Positions 1-8,048 of a DNA stretch of 64,000 nucleotides are shown here, in pieces (position 1 is the first letter of the stretch; every line of letters starts with the position of its first letter). Below the pieces are notes generated by a model. The model ran no database searches and was not told the origin of the DNA. It saw nothing but the letters and a program-made list of their open reading frames with translations. The stretch is from the NCBI GenBank assembly GCA_017410325.1, contig JAFQRA010000004.1, positions 1 to 64,000 on the forward strand. Direction: 5' to 3'. The position numbers were made by a program, and so were the translations under genes. The stretch comes from Clostridia bacterium. GTDB lineage: Bacteria > Bacillota > Clostridia > Oscillospirales > Acutalibacteraceae.

Positions 1-322
1 CCCTGGCTGTGCCAGGGGTTCCGAAAAAGCTTTAGCGATGAAAAGAAAACTCCTCTTGCAGAGAGTGCGGCTACCAACAGCACAGCTAAGCAAAAGGAGA
101 ACATTCAAAAAGAATGCTATTAGCAGTATATCATAAAAGAAGTAGAATTTGTAAACAGAATAATAAATAAATGAAAGCAAGGGAAAGAAGAAATCAAATG
201 TCAACTCTGTCTTTAAAAAGGCATCCTTTGCAAAAGGAATACGTTGGGTACGCCTTAAGGCGATGCCAGTAACATAGGGCTTTGCCCGCATATGAAGAAC
301 CCCCGGCTTAGCCGGGGGGTTA
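1..322. mobile_element. IS200/IS605-like remnant or MITE
   Basis: This 322-bp stretch has no gene and is bounded by two similar GC-rich hairpins. The left arms are 1-7 and 11-17 around a TGT loop. The right arms are 298-307 and 311-321 around TTA. Inside are a CTCCTCTT stretch (50-57) that can pair with the AAAAGGAG at 94-101, a palindrome CGCCTTAAGGCG (252-263) and a small GGGC/GCCC hairpin (277-287). Terminal hairpins and a leader that hides the ribosome binding site are typical of IS200/IS605 elements. The tnpA reading frame is absent, so this looks like an internally deleted, non-autonomous copy. The right hairpin may also act as the terminator for ktrA transcription. The family assignment is an inference from architecture. 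Confidence 0.5.
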
Positions 323-343
323 CTATTGCTGAGTTGCAGGGGA

Positions 344-1003
344 TTATTTGTTTTTATGGTCGGATGTTATTTTTGCAATGCTGTCGGTCTGACCTATTAC
401 AACCATGTGGTCATCTGCCTTGAAAACGTAATCCGCACCGGGCATCGGCCGAAGCAGACCTTCTCGCTTTACCGCAATAATGTTCAGGTGATAATACCTG
501 CGAACGTTTACAGCGGATATTGAGCGGCCTACCCAATCAGCGGGTACGGGAATTTCGTAAATTGAAAAATCGGAAGTTAACTCAATATAGTCGTAAACAT
601 TGTCGGCGTTAAAGCGTATGGCAAGTCTTTCGGCCATCGCTTTTTCGGGATAAATTACTTCATCTGCACCTACACTCTTAAGAAAACGTGCCTGAATATC
701 TCTGTTGGCCTTTGAAACAACGTACTTTGCGCCGAAGTCCTTAAGCAGAGCCGTAATTTCGAGTGAGGACTGGAAGTTTTCGCCAATGGAAACAAAGCAG
801 ATATCGAAGTTGTTTACGCCGAGTGCACGTACGGTGCCTTCGTTTGTACAGTCGCCGACAAATGAATCGGTAAACATCGGCGCAAGCTCTTCGATTTTTA
901 CTTCATCGCTGTCAACAATCATTACGTCATTTCCAAGCTCAAGCATTTTCTGTGCAAGATGCTTACCGAAGCGCCCCATACCTATAACAAGTATGCTTTT
1001 CAT
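344..1003 (-). CDS. ktrA: KtrA/TrkA-type potassium channel regulatory subunit
   Basis: A 219-residue cytosolic RCK protein that gates the KtrB potassium channel in response to nucleotide binding. An N-terminal Rossmann fold carries the GMGRFG dinucleotide motif near residues 8-13 and an acidic residue at the end of beta-2 (VDSD). The C-terminal RCK_C domain covers about residues 140-215. The length fits KtrA/KtrC (about 220) and not the doubled TrkA of proteobacteria. The ATG follows AAGGTGG at a good distance. It lies 9 bp downstream of ktrB on the same strand, so the two subunits are probably made from one mRNA that begins at proS. Confidence 0.93.
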   Translation of the reverse strand: MKSILVIGMGRFGKHLAQKMLELGNDVMIVDSDEVKIEELAPMFTDSFVGDCTNEGTVRALGVNNFDICFVSIGENFQSSLEITALLKDFGAKYVVSKANRDIQARFLKSVGADEVIYPEKAMAERLAIRFNADNVYDYIELTSDFSIYEIPVPADWVGRSISAVNVRRYYHLNIIAVKREGLLRPMPGADYVFKADDHMVVIGQTDSIAKITSDHKNK

Positions 1004-1012
1004 ATTTCCACC

Positions 1013-2362
1013 TTATCCTATCTGTATTTTTTCCGTTGGCCGTGTGAGCATAGCAGTTTGCTTTCTTTCGGCAAAGGCTACCATAATGGTCAGACCGCCA
1101 AGTCTGCCGCCAAACATAAGAAGCATAAGAATTATGTGTGACAAACCGCAGAGCGATGAAGTTATGCCCGTTGTTAAGCCTACCGTTGCGGCGGCGGAAA
1201 CAACCTCAAACAATACGTCGCCAAGCGGCAAGCCCTCAATGGCGGATATCAGTATAACTGCTGAAATAACGGCCAGCAAATAAATCGTTATTATTGCGCC
1301 TGCTTTTTTTACCGTGTCCTCTTCAAGCCTGCGCTTGAAAACGGTTGCGGATTTTTCGCCCCGTGTTACGGCAATAAGCTCAATTATCAGTACGGCAACG
1401 GTCGTTGTTTTGACACCGCCTGCCGTTGAGCCCGGGCTGCCGCCGATAAACATCAGCGTTACCATTGTCATAAGTCCTGCGGCGGAAAGTCTGTCAAGCG
1501 GTACGGTGTTGAAGCCTGCCGTTCTTGCGCTTACTGATTGGAACAAGGCGGCAAGAATTTTTTGGCCCGGCGTAAGCTGCGCCATACTGCCGTTGAATTC
1601 ACAAACGAGCATCAGCAGCCATCCGCCAAGCAACAGCCCGATGCTTGTGACAAGTACGATTTTAGACTGTAACGAATAGCTTTTGAATCTGAGTTTATAC
1701 TCAAGCACATCCTGCCAAACGAGGTAGCCTATACCGCCGATTATTATAAGCGCGCATAACGTGAGATTGACGGTCGCGTCACCGACAAACGGAGTCAGCG
1801 AGGAGAATTCGCCGTATCTGCCCATAAGGTCAAAGCCTGCGTTACAAAAGGCGGAAACCGAATGAAACACGGAATACCAAAGTCCTTCGGCAAAGCCGAA
1901 TTCGGGGCAGAAGCGCGTTGCAAGAAGCAATGCACCCGTGCCCTCAAAAATAAGAGTGCCCGTCAATATCTGCTTAAGCAGTCGGATTATTCCGCTTTTT
2001 CTTACCGTGCCCGAGGATTCCGTCAACAGCTTTCTTTCGTGAAGGCTTATTTTTTTCTTCAGGAACACGGAAAACATCGTAATTACCGTCATAACGCCAA
2101 GACCGCCGACTTGTATCAGCGTAATCAGAACAGCCTGCCCGAAAAGCGACCAATGCGAAAAGGTGTCGTAAACGATAAGGCCCGTAACGCAGGTTGCACT
2201 CGTTGCAGTGAAAGCGCAGTCAAGCAGGGGAGTCCATTCTCTTGCTTTTGACGATATGGGAAGTGTCAGCAAAAGCGTGCCGAGAATTATCACGCCGAAA
2301 AAGAACAGAGCGATAATTCTCGTATAGCTGAGATTGTATTTTTTAAGAGAGGGGATTTTCAA
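1013..2362 (-). CDS. ktrB: KtrB/TrkH-family potassium uptake channel
   Basis: A 449-residue integral membrane protein of the SKT (Trk/Ktr/HKT) superfamily that moves K+ into the cell. Four pore-loop repeats are visible: TCVTG (about residue 58), SAFCNAGFD (about 170), SARTAGFN (about 278) and AATVGLTTG (about 396), each between hydrophobic helices. The length matches KtrB. The start appears to be TTG, placed five bases after AAGGTGG, with no better ATG nearby. It lies 19 bp after proS and 9 bp before its partner ktrA. The proS-ktrB-ktrA order suggests co-transcription from the proS promoter. Confidence 0.93.
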   Translation of the reverse strand: MKIPSLKKYNLSYTRIIALFFFGVIILGTLLLTLPISSKAREWTPLLDCAFTATSATCVTGLIVYDTFSHWSLFGQAVLITLIQVGGLGVMTVITMFSVFLKKKISLHERKLLTESSGTVRKSGIIRLLKQILTGTLIFEGTGALLLATRFCPEFGFAEGLWYSVFHSVSAFCNAGFDLMGRYGEFSSLTPFVGDATVNLTLCALIIIGGIGYLVWQDVLEYKLRFKSYSLQSKIVLVTSIGLLLGGWLLMLVCEFNGSMAQLTPGQKILAALFQSVSARTAGFNTVPLDRLSAAGLMTMVTLMFIGGSPGSTAGGVKTTTVAVLIIELIAVTRGEKSATVFKRRLEEDTVKKAGAIITIYLLAVISAVILISAIEGLPLGDVLFEVVSAAATVGLTTGITSSLCGLSHIILMLLMFGGRLGGLTIMVAFAERKQTAMLTRPTEKIQIG

Positions 2363-2381
2363 TTAAACCACCTTGTGAATA

Positions 2382-4091
2382 TTACATTAGCTCGTTAATA
2401 AGCTCTTTAACCTTTTCAACAACTGAATCAAGCTCAACCTTAAGGCTGATTTTCTTGTCACGGCTTACAAGCTCGCAAACGCCTTCCTTGAGGTTTCTCG
2501 GGCTTGCAATTACACGAAGCGGTACACCGATAAGGTCAGCATCGGAGAACATAACGCCTGCGCTGACGCTTCTGTCATCGTAAATAACCTCAACGCCTGC
2601 TGCCTGAAGGTCGGCGTAAATCTTGTCTGCGCAAGCCTTGGCTTCTGCGTTGTCAGCTCTCATACAGCAAAGATGTACCTGCCAGGGTGCAATAGCCATC
2701 GGCCATATCGGGCCGTATTCGTCGTGGTATGCTTCGCAAACGCTTGCGGCAAGTCTGCCCACACCGATTCCGTAGCAGCCCATAATCGGGTACTGTGCCT
2801 TACCCTGATTGTCAAGGTACTGCATACCCATAGCCTTGGTGTACTTCGTACCGAGCTGGAAGATGTTACCGACCTCAATACCTCTGGAAATTGTAATACT
2901 GTGCTTTCCGCAGACGGGGCAGATTCCGCCGTCCTTGATAGCTGCAACGTCGCAGTATTCAACCTCGCCGAGGTCACGCTCAATATTGAAGCCCGTGTAG
3001 TGGTAATCTGCTTCGTTAGCACCGCATACAAGGTTTGTTGCACCCTTGAGTGAGCCGTCAATGTAAACGGAAACTCGCTCGTCCATATTGCACGGGCCGA
3101 TAAAGCCTGCAACAATGCCGCAGCCGTCAACGATTTCGGCCGGATGAATGTCACAGCCTACCGTGTTGCGAAGCTTGGTTTCGTTGACTTCAAGGTCGCC
3201 GCGCACAAAAGCAACGATATAAGTGTCGTCTGCGTTTCTCTGATATACAACAGCCTTGCAGGACTTTTCAGCCGAAGCGTTGAGGAAGGTGCATACTTCT
3301 TCAATCGTGTGCATATCGGGTGTGTGTACCTTTGTAAGCTCTTCAAGTGCAGCGTCTGCTTCGTTTTCAACAATGCAGGGTGCGGCCTCAATGTTTGCTC
3401 TGAAATCACACTCGGAGCAAACCGCGATGCTGTCCTCGCCAACGGGGGTGAGAAGCATATATTCGTGGCTGATGCTGCCGCCCATCATACCCGAGTCGGA
3501 CTTGACGGTTACAACCTCGGGAATACCGCAGCGTGCAAAAATGCGGTTGTAAGCATCGTAGCATCTCTGGTAGTATGCTTCAAGGTCTTCCTGTGATGTG
3601 TGGAAGGAGTAAGCGTCCTTCATTGTAAATTCACGTACTCGGATAAGACCTGCTCTGGGTCTTCCCTCGTCACGGAACTTTGTCTGAATCTGGTAAATCA
3701 TAAAGGGATATTTCTGGTAGCTGTTGGCGTATTCGCGAACAAGGTGAACGGCAGCCTCCTCGTGTGTCATACCGAGCACAAGGGGAGCTTTGTTTCTGTC
3801 TGTGAAGCGTACCATTTCGCTGCCGATAGAGGTGTATCTGCCCGATTCCTCCCACATAGATGCAGGCATAACAACGGGGAACTGAACCTCCTGACCGTCG
3901 ATAGCATCCATCTCTTCTCTTATTATCTGCTCAATCTTCTTGGTAATTCTGCGAAGAGTGGGGTAGGAAGAATAAATGCCGTTTGCCACGTTCTTGATGT
4001 ATCCGCCTCTGACTGTAAGTGCGTGGCTGTCAATAACACAGTCAGACGGTCTTTCTTTGAATCGCTCTCCTACAAGCTTGTCAAGTTTCAT
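2382..4091 (-). CDS. proS: Prolyl-tRNA synthetase
   Basis: A 569-residue class II aminoacyl-tRNA synthetase that charges tRNA-Pro in the cytosol. Visible signatures are the THEEA segment with the motif 2 region (FRDEGRPRAGLIRVREF), motif 3 (GIGVGRL) and the anticodon-binding domain at the C terminus. About 180 residues between motifs 2 and 3 hold the bacterial-type insertion (editing) domain, so this is the bacterial architecture. I place the start at 4091 (MKLDKLV) because GGAGGT lies eight bases upstream. An in-frame ATG ten codons earlier has no such site. It is divergent from the GntR operon. Confidence 0.95.
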   Translation of the reverse strand: MKLDKLVGERFKERPSDCVIDSHALTVRGGYIKNVANGIYSSYPTLRRITKKIEQIIREEMDAIDGQEVQFPVVMPASMWEESGRYTSIGSEMVRFTDRNKAPLVLGMTHEEAAVHLVREYANSYQKYPFMIYQIQTKFRDEGRPRAGLIRVREFTMKDAYSFHTSQEDLEAYYQRCYDAYNRIFARCGIPEVVTVKSDSGMMGGSISHEYMLLTPVGEDSIAVCSECDFRANIEAAPCIVENEADAALEELTKVHTPDMHTIEEVCTFLNASAEKSCKAVVYQRNADDTYIVAFVRGDLEVNETKLRNTVGCDIHPAEIVDGCGIVAGFIGPCNMDERVSVYIDGSLKGATNLVCGANEADYHYTGFNIERDLGEVEYCDVAAIKDGGICPVCGKHSITISRGIEVGNIFQLGTKYTKAMGMQYLDNQGKAQYPIMGCYGIGVGRLAASVCEAYHDEYGPIWPMAIAPWQVHLCCMRADNAEAKACADKIYADLQAAGVEVIYDDRSVSAGVMFSDADLIGVPLRVIASPRNLKEGVCELVSRDKKISLKVELDSVVEKVKELINELM

Positions 4092-4124
4092 TTCTGTTTT
4101 ACCTCCGATAAATATACGCAATAT

Positions 4125-4153
4125 ATTTTAATACTATATATGGAAAATGTCAA
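4125..4153 (-). promoter_or_regulatory. Predicted sigma-A promoter of proS
   Basis: On the minus strand, TTGACA (4153-4148), a 17-bp spacer and TAAAAT (4130-4125) lie 34 bp upstream of the proS start. This is a near-consensus vegetative promoter. The leader is too short for a T-box riboswitch. Confidence 0.75.
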
Positions 4154-4186
4154 CATAAAAAAACAGTGCATAATTTGATAACTGTA

Positions 4187-4215
4187 TTGACATTTCATTA
4201 CAAACTGTATATACT
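4187..4215 (+). promoter_or_regulatory. Predicted sigma-A promoter of the GntR/ABC operon
   Basis: TTGACA (4187-4192), a 17-bp spacer and TATACT (4210-4215) make a near-consensus promoter 42 bp upstream of the GntR gene. The -10 box lies inside the inverted repeat at 4202-4219. Confidence 0.8.
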
Positions 4216-4219
4216 GTTT
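4202..4219. promoter_or_regulatory. Candidate GntR operator over the -10 box
   Basis: The 18-bp inverted repeat AAACTGTATATACTGTTT has AAAC/GTTT arms, a single T/T mismatch and the self-complementary core GTATATAC. It covers the -10 box. Its position fits autorepression by the adjacent YtrA-type GntR regulator, which is how related loci work. Confidence 0.6.
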
Positions 4220-4257
4220 ATGAACAGATTGGAATTTGTTTTCACAGGAGGTGTGAA

Positions 4258-4638
4258 ATGAATATTCTTATTAATAACCGAAGCGGTGTTCCGATATATG
4301 AACAGATATACACGCAGATTAAAAATCATATAATCAGCGGCGCCGTAAGTGCGGATGAAATGCTGCCGTCAATCCGTAACCTTGCCAAGGATTTGCGTAT
4401 CAGCGTTATTACGACAAAGCGTGCTTACGATGAGCTTGAGCGTGAGGGCTTTGTCTATACCGTTGCAGGCAAGGGCTGCTTTGTTGCAACGAAGAATACC
4501 GATCTTCTCCGCGAGGAAAACCTGCGTAAGATTGAGGAATATATGCAGGAAATATCCGTGCTTGCCGATTCCTGCAACCTGAGTGAAAAAGATGTCATAG
4601 AAATGTATAAATTTATTTCGGGGGAGGATTATGTATGA
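4258..4638 (+). CDS. GntR-family regulator, YtrA subfamily
   Basis: A 126-residue transcription factor. Residues 1-75 form the GntR winged helix-turn-helix: it opens with the family pattern of a short strand and PIYEQIYTQIKNHI, followed by LPSIRNLAKDL and a wing (YTVAGKGCFV). The rest (about 75-126) is a short helical dimerisation tail with no ligand domain, which defines the YtrA subfamily. An excellent GGAGGT precedes the ATG. It overlaps the downstream ABC ATPase by 4 bp (ATGA), and a palindromic operator covers its own promoter. Such regulators usually repress their adjacent ABC exporter until envelope stress, for instance cell-wall antibiotics. The inducer cannot be read from sequence. 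Confidence 0.9.
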   Translation: MNILINNRSGVPIYEQIYTQIKNHIISGAVSADEMLPSIRNLAKDLRISVITTKRAYDELEREGFVYTVAGKGCFVATKNTDLLREENLRKIEEYMQEISVLADSCNLSEKDVIEMYKFISGEDYV

Positions 4639-5504
4639 ATGCTGTCGAGTTAAAAGGACTTTGTAAAAAGTACAAATCGAAAAAAAGCGGCACAAGAGAA
4701 TTTGAGCTTAAAGACGTCAGCCTTACTCTGCCTTACGGCTGTATAATGGGACTTATAGGCGAAAACGGTGCGGGTAAAAGCACGACAATAAGCCTTATGC
4801 TTGATATTATTGAGAAAGATAAGGGTGAAATCTCCTTGCTCGGCTGCAATACGGCAGAGGAGAGGGTCAAGGCAAAGGACGATATCGGAGTTGTGCTTGA
4901 TGAACCCTGCTTCCCCGTTTACTTTACTGCCGTGCAGATTAACAAAATAATGAAAAGTACATATTCCAAGTGGAACGAGGAGCAGTTTTTCTCTTATCTT
5001 GAACGTTTTGATATTGACCAAAAGAAGATTGTCAAAAAGCTTTCAAAGGGTATGAAGATGAAGCTTAGTATTGCCGTTGCTCTTTCTCATTCGGCAAAGC
5101 TGCTGATTATGGACGAGCCTACAAGCGGTCTTGACCCCGTTGTCAGAAATGAGATTGTTGAAATTCTTCTCGAATTTACGCGGGAGCCGACAAATTCCGT
5201 GCTCATATCCTCCCACATTGTCAGCGACCTTGAAAAGCTTTGTGATTACGTTGCTTTTATCCACAAGGGCAGGGTAGTGCTTTGCGATGAAAAGGACAGG
5301 CTTCTTGAACGGTATGCAACGGTTCACTGTACGGCTGAGGAGTTTGGCAGAATTGAGCCCTCATCGGTAAAAGGCAGCATAGAAACACATTACGGTGTCG
5401 ATGCCGTTATAGAACGCACGGCTATTCCCGATGGCATGGATTTCGAGCCTGTAAGTATGGAAGAGCTTTTTGTTCTGTTTGTAAAGAACCGGCATTTGTC
5501 ATAA
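4635..5504 (+). CDS. ABC transporter ATP-binding protein
   Basis: A 289-residue cytosolic ATPase subunit. Walker A is GENGAGKST (about residues 42-50), the signature segment is LSKGMKMKL (about 138) in place of the usual LSGGQ, Walker B is LLIMDEP with TSGLDP after it, and a switch His lies in ISSHIVSDLEKL. The degenerate signature is common in YtrB-like exporters. The N-terminal half resembles drug- and bacteriocin-efflux ATPases. It overlaps the GntR gene by 4 bp and precedes the permease by 15 bp, so ATPase and permease probably form one exporter. Confidence 0.92.
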   Translation: MNAVELKGLCKKYKSKKSGTREFELKDVSLTLPYGCIMGLIGENGAGKSTTISLMLDIIEKDKGEISLLGCNTAEERVKAKDDIGVVLDEPCFPVYFTAVQINKIMKSTYSKWNEEQFFSYLERFDIDQKKIVKKLSKGMKMKLSIAVALSHSAKLLIMDEPTSGLDPVVRNEIVEILLEFTREPTNSVLISSHIVSDLEKLCDYVAFIHKGRVVLCDEKDRLLERYATVHCTAEEFGRIEPSSVKGSIETHYGVDAVIERTAIPDGMDFEPVSMEELFVLFVKNRHLS

Positions 5505-5519
5505 AAAGGGGGAATGACA

Positions 5520-6875
5520 ATGAAAAAAGCATTGGTTAATCAATGGCACATTGTTAACAGAAATTTTTCGTTGCTGTTTTGGTTTTCCGTTCTGCACGTT
5601 TTACAGCTTGCGTTCGGATTTGCCGTTATCAGCGATGGATTTGTTATCGCTGCTTTGTTTTCCTGCCTGCTGTCGGACGGATATGCGGCAAAATGGAAAT
5701 ATTACAGCAGAGTTTTGCCCATATCGGTTTTTGAAAGGGTAACTGCAAGCTTCATTTTTGCCGTTGCTGAAATGCTTATCGCATTTGCTTCAATTCTGGC
5801 GGCAAGCGCAAAGGCTCTCGGTATTGTAAATGCTTTATTACCTCTTGCCGATTTTGACGTTCTGCCCGACGGTGTGTTTACGGCTGTTGTAGCGGTGTTG
5901 TATTTCGTTGCCGCAAGCATTATAACCTCGTTTTGTTTTGTTGCATCTCATTTGTTCAAGCGTGTGTTACCGATTCTCGGAAGTACAATAATAATTATGG
6001 CAATGTTCTTTCTTTTAATTTTCCTGATTGTATTAAACTTTGAAACTTTTTTGCCTGCATTTTTAAGCGCAATGAACGAGGCACCGTGGCTGCTTGCATT
6101 TGTTGCCGTGTTCGGTTTGCTGTTGCTTCCCGCCTCGTGGCTTGCCGTTCTAGGTATTGAAACCGTTAACAATTCCCGCAGAAAGAAGCATTTTTTTATC
6201 TGTGCAGTGATTGTTCTTCTCATTTCGGTTTTATCACTTGGTGCTGAAATCGGCTATTCTTATTCCAAAGGCTATATCGATCTTCCCGAAAATAACGAGG
6301 AGTACCTTGACGGTAATGAAACAACTACCCAACCCACAGCAAGTTCTGCCGAAGTTGAAGCCGAAAAGAGAATAATGAATAAACTGTCGGATTTCCTTGC
6401 GGACGGTATGGCGGTTGACCTTACCTTTGAAGAGCTGGACAAGAGAATGGAAAGCATAGGATATATAAGGGAAGGTAACAAATATGTCGGGGAATCCTCA
6501 AAAACAGAAATCGGTGTTACGGGCGATGATACGGTAACCGAATTTACCGTTTATAATAAAAGCTCCTGCAATACTGCCGTAATGACCTTGGAGGAATATG
6601 ATTCTTTCTCGCAGAAATACCGTTTAGGAATGAGCGAAACGGATTTTTTACAGCTTCTTGAGCAGGAAAATATTTATATCGGTGACGTTACCGAGTATTA
6701 TGATTTTGCTGACGGCTATGAAGACAGAGTAATAGTACGCAAATACAACATCTATATTCACGTAAGCCGTCCGAAACTTGTCGGCTATTCATCAAATGCG
6801 GGAATGACGGTTGACTATCATACACTTACGGTACATATTGCCGACGGTAAAGCCGTTTTTGTGAAAATGTATTGA
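5520..6875 (+). CDS. ABC-2 type membrane protein with C-terminal soluble domain
   Basis: A 451-residue membrane subunit paired with the upstream ATPase. Six hydrophobic segments fall in about residues 15-265, arranged as in ABC-2 permeases. The last 180 residues (about 268-451) are hydrophilic and acidic, begin with a Thr-rich linker and contain two SmpA/BamE-like stretches (LDKRMESIGYI, FLQLLEQENIYIGDV), which suggests an extracytoplasmic or sensing module. I choose the ATG at 5520 because GGGGG lies seven bases upstream; an ATG two codons earlier is too close to that site. No other gene is in the operon. Confidence 0.8.
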   Translation: MKKALVNQWHIVNRNFSLLFWFSVLHVLQLAFGFAVISDGFVIAALFSCLLSDGYAAKWKYYSRVLPISVFERVTASFIFAVAEMLIAFASILAASAKALGIVNALLPLADFDVLPDGVFTAVVAVLYFVAASIITSFCFVASHLFKRVLPILGSTIIIMAMFFLLIFLIVLNFETFLPAFLSAMNEAPWLLAFVAVFGLLLLPASWLAVLGIETVNNSRRKKHFFICAVIVLLISVLSLGAEIGYSYSKGYIDLPENNEEYLDGNETTTQPTASSAEVEAEKRIMNKLSDFLADGMAVDLTFEELDKRMESIGYIREGNKYVGESSKTEIGVTGDDTVTEFTVYNKSSCNTAVMTLEEYDSFSQKYRLGMSETDFLQLLEQENIYIGDVTEYYDFADGYEDRVIVRKYNIYIHVSRPKLVGYSSNAGMTVDYHTLTVHIADGKAVFVKMY

Positions 6876-7214
6876 TGAATTACAGTTTGTCTGTCTGTTG
6901 ACAGAAAAAATTATGAATTAGGAATTATGAATTAGGAATTGATGGCGGGACACCCGCACCCGAATATAACAGATGAAACAAAAAAGCGGTGTCATTCTGA
7001 GCGAAAGCGAAGAATCTTAAAGCATAAAAGATCCTTCACTTTGTTCAGGATGACACACTTCAAAGTTTCATATTATAATTGGAGCGAAGCGACCAAAAAT
7101 TACGCATTACGAATTGCGAATTACGAATTAGCTCGACAAACTCTGATTTGTTTTTGTTGAAATCAATGAACGGATATGCTACAATTTAGAAAATACTTTA
7201 AACGAGGTTTTTCT
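6876..7214. other. Intergenic region holding a repeat element
   Basis: This 339-bp gap has no credible gene. Most of it is the 222-bp element at 6909-7130. The remainder (7131-7214) is an AT-rich leader ending in the GAGG ribosome binding site of the phosphodiesterase gene. Confidence 0.8.
6909..7130. repeat. MITE-like palindromic element flanked by 7-bp tandem repeats
   Basis: Both borders are made of 7-bp tandem repeats: AATTATG/AATTAGG units at 6909-6940 and AATTACG-like units at 7098-7130, in the same orientation. Between them lie a small GCGGG/CCCGC hairpin (6945-6957) and a long imperfect palindrome with arms 6989-7000 and 7045-7056 (11 of 12 match) plus inner arms 7010-7018 and 7028-7036. 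The inner sequence has the TGTCATTCTGAGCGA-type pattern I recall as dispersed intergenic repeats in many gut bacteria. It codes for nothing convincing. Confidence 0.65.
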
Positions 7215-8048
7215 ATGAAATTCGACCTTAGAGAAAAGGCAAAGGAAAATATAATCGTTGTTGCTCACCGCGGTGCTTCGGGCGGAAATATTCCCTGCAA
7301 CACAATGGCGGCTTATGAAATCGCGCTTATGCAGGGTGCAGATATGCTCGAGATTGACGTTGACTGCACCCGTGACGGCAAGCTTGTTCTATTTCACCCG
7401 GGTATGGAAAAGCCGCATTTGGGCAAATTAAGGCTTATTCCGACTATGAAATACGAGACTGTGCAGAAGCTGCGCTACCGCAACGTCGATGAAACTCCGA
7501 CTCAGTTCGGCGTTTCAAGCCTTGACGACTTTCTTGAAGCCTTCAAAAACCGCTGTTATATCAACGTGGATAAATTCTGGGGCAACCCCGAAAAGATTTA
7601 CAAGGCTATCAAGCACCACAATATGGTTGACCAGGTGCTTGTCAAAAGCAAAATGAGCGATAAGGTCATAAGGGTGCTCGAAGACCTTGCACCGGAGCTT
7701 CAGTTTATGCCGATAGTCAAAGAAAAGCACCCTGCACACGAGGAGCTTTTAAAGCGCAACGTCAACTACGTAGGTGTTGAGGTGCTTTTTGAAAAGGATT
7801 CATCACCGCTTGCGGGTGAAGAATTTATTGAGAAAATGCATAAAGACAACATTCTCGTTTGGATTAATTCGATTATTTACGATTACAAGGAGCAGCTTTC
7901 GGGCGGCCACAGCGATGACAGCGCTTTGACCTTTTCCCGTGATTACGGCTGGGGCTGGCTTGCCGACAGAGGCTTTGACGTTATTCAGACCGACTGGCCG
8001 ATGATGCTTATTGATTATTTAAAGAGTACGGACAGATATTACAGATGA
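7215..8048 (+). CDS. Glycerophosphodiester phosphodiesterase
   Basis: A 277-residue TIM-barrel enzyme of the GDPD family, which cleaves glycerophosphodiesters to glycerol-3-phosphate and an alcohol. The opening VAHRGASGGNIPCNTMAA holds the catalytic HRG with the usual GD-PD loop region, followed by LEIDVDCTRDGKLVLFHP with the metal-binding E-D pair and the second catalytic His. No signal peptide or membrane segment is seen, so it is probably cytosolic. The start at 7215 has GAGG seven bases upstream; 13 extra in-frame codons exist but lack one. It overlaps trmO by 4 bp. Confidence 0.88.
   Translation: MKFDLREKAKENIIVVAHRGASGGNIPCNTMAAYEIALMQGADMLEIDVDCTRDGKLVLFHPGMEKPHLGKLRLIPTMKYETVQKLRYRNVDETPTQFGVSSLDDFLEAFKNRCYINVDKFWGNPEKIYKAIKHHNMVDQVLVKSKMSDKVIRVLEDLAPELQFMPIVKEKHPAHEELLKRNVNYVGVEVLFEKDSSPLAGEEFIEKMHKDNILVWINSIIYDYKEQLSGGHSDDSALTFSRDYGWGWLADRGFDVIQTDWPMMLIDYLKSTDRYYR

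Noticed and set aside
1013-2362. Frameshift at the ktrB start because no ATG is present
   Set aside because: A TTG start with AAGGTGG at the right distance explains it, and TTG starts recur at other genes here.
3600-4178. Long plus-strand open frame opposite proS
   Set aside because: It mirrors conserved prolyl-tRNA synthetase codons and has no ribosome binding site or family features.
4092-4257. T-box riboswitch upstream of proS
   Set aside because: The leader is about 30 bases, too short, and no T-box sequence or antiterminator is seen.
6909-7130. Small CRISPR array
   Set aside because: The repeats are 7 bp with no spacers and no cas genes are near.
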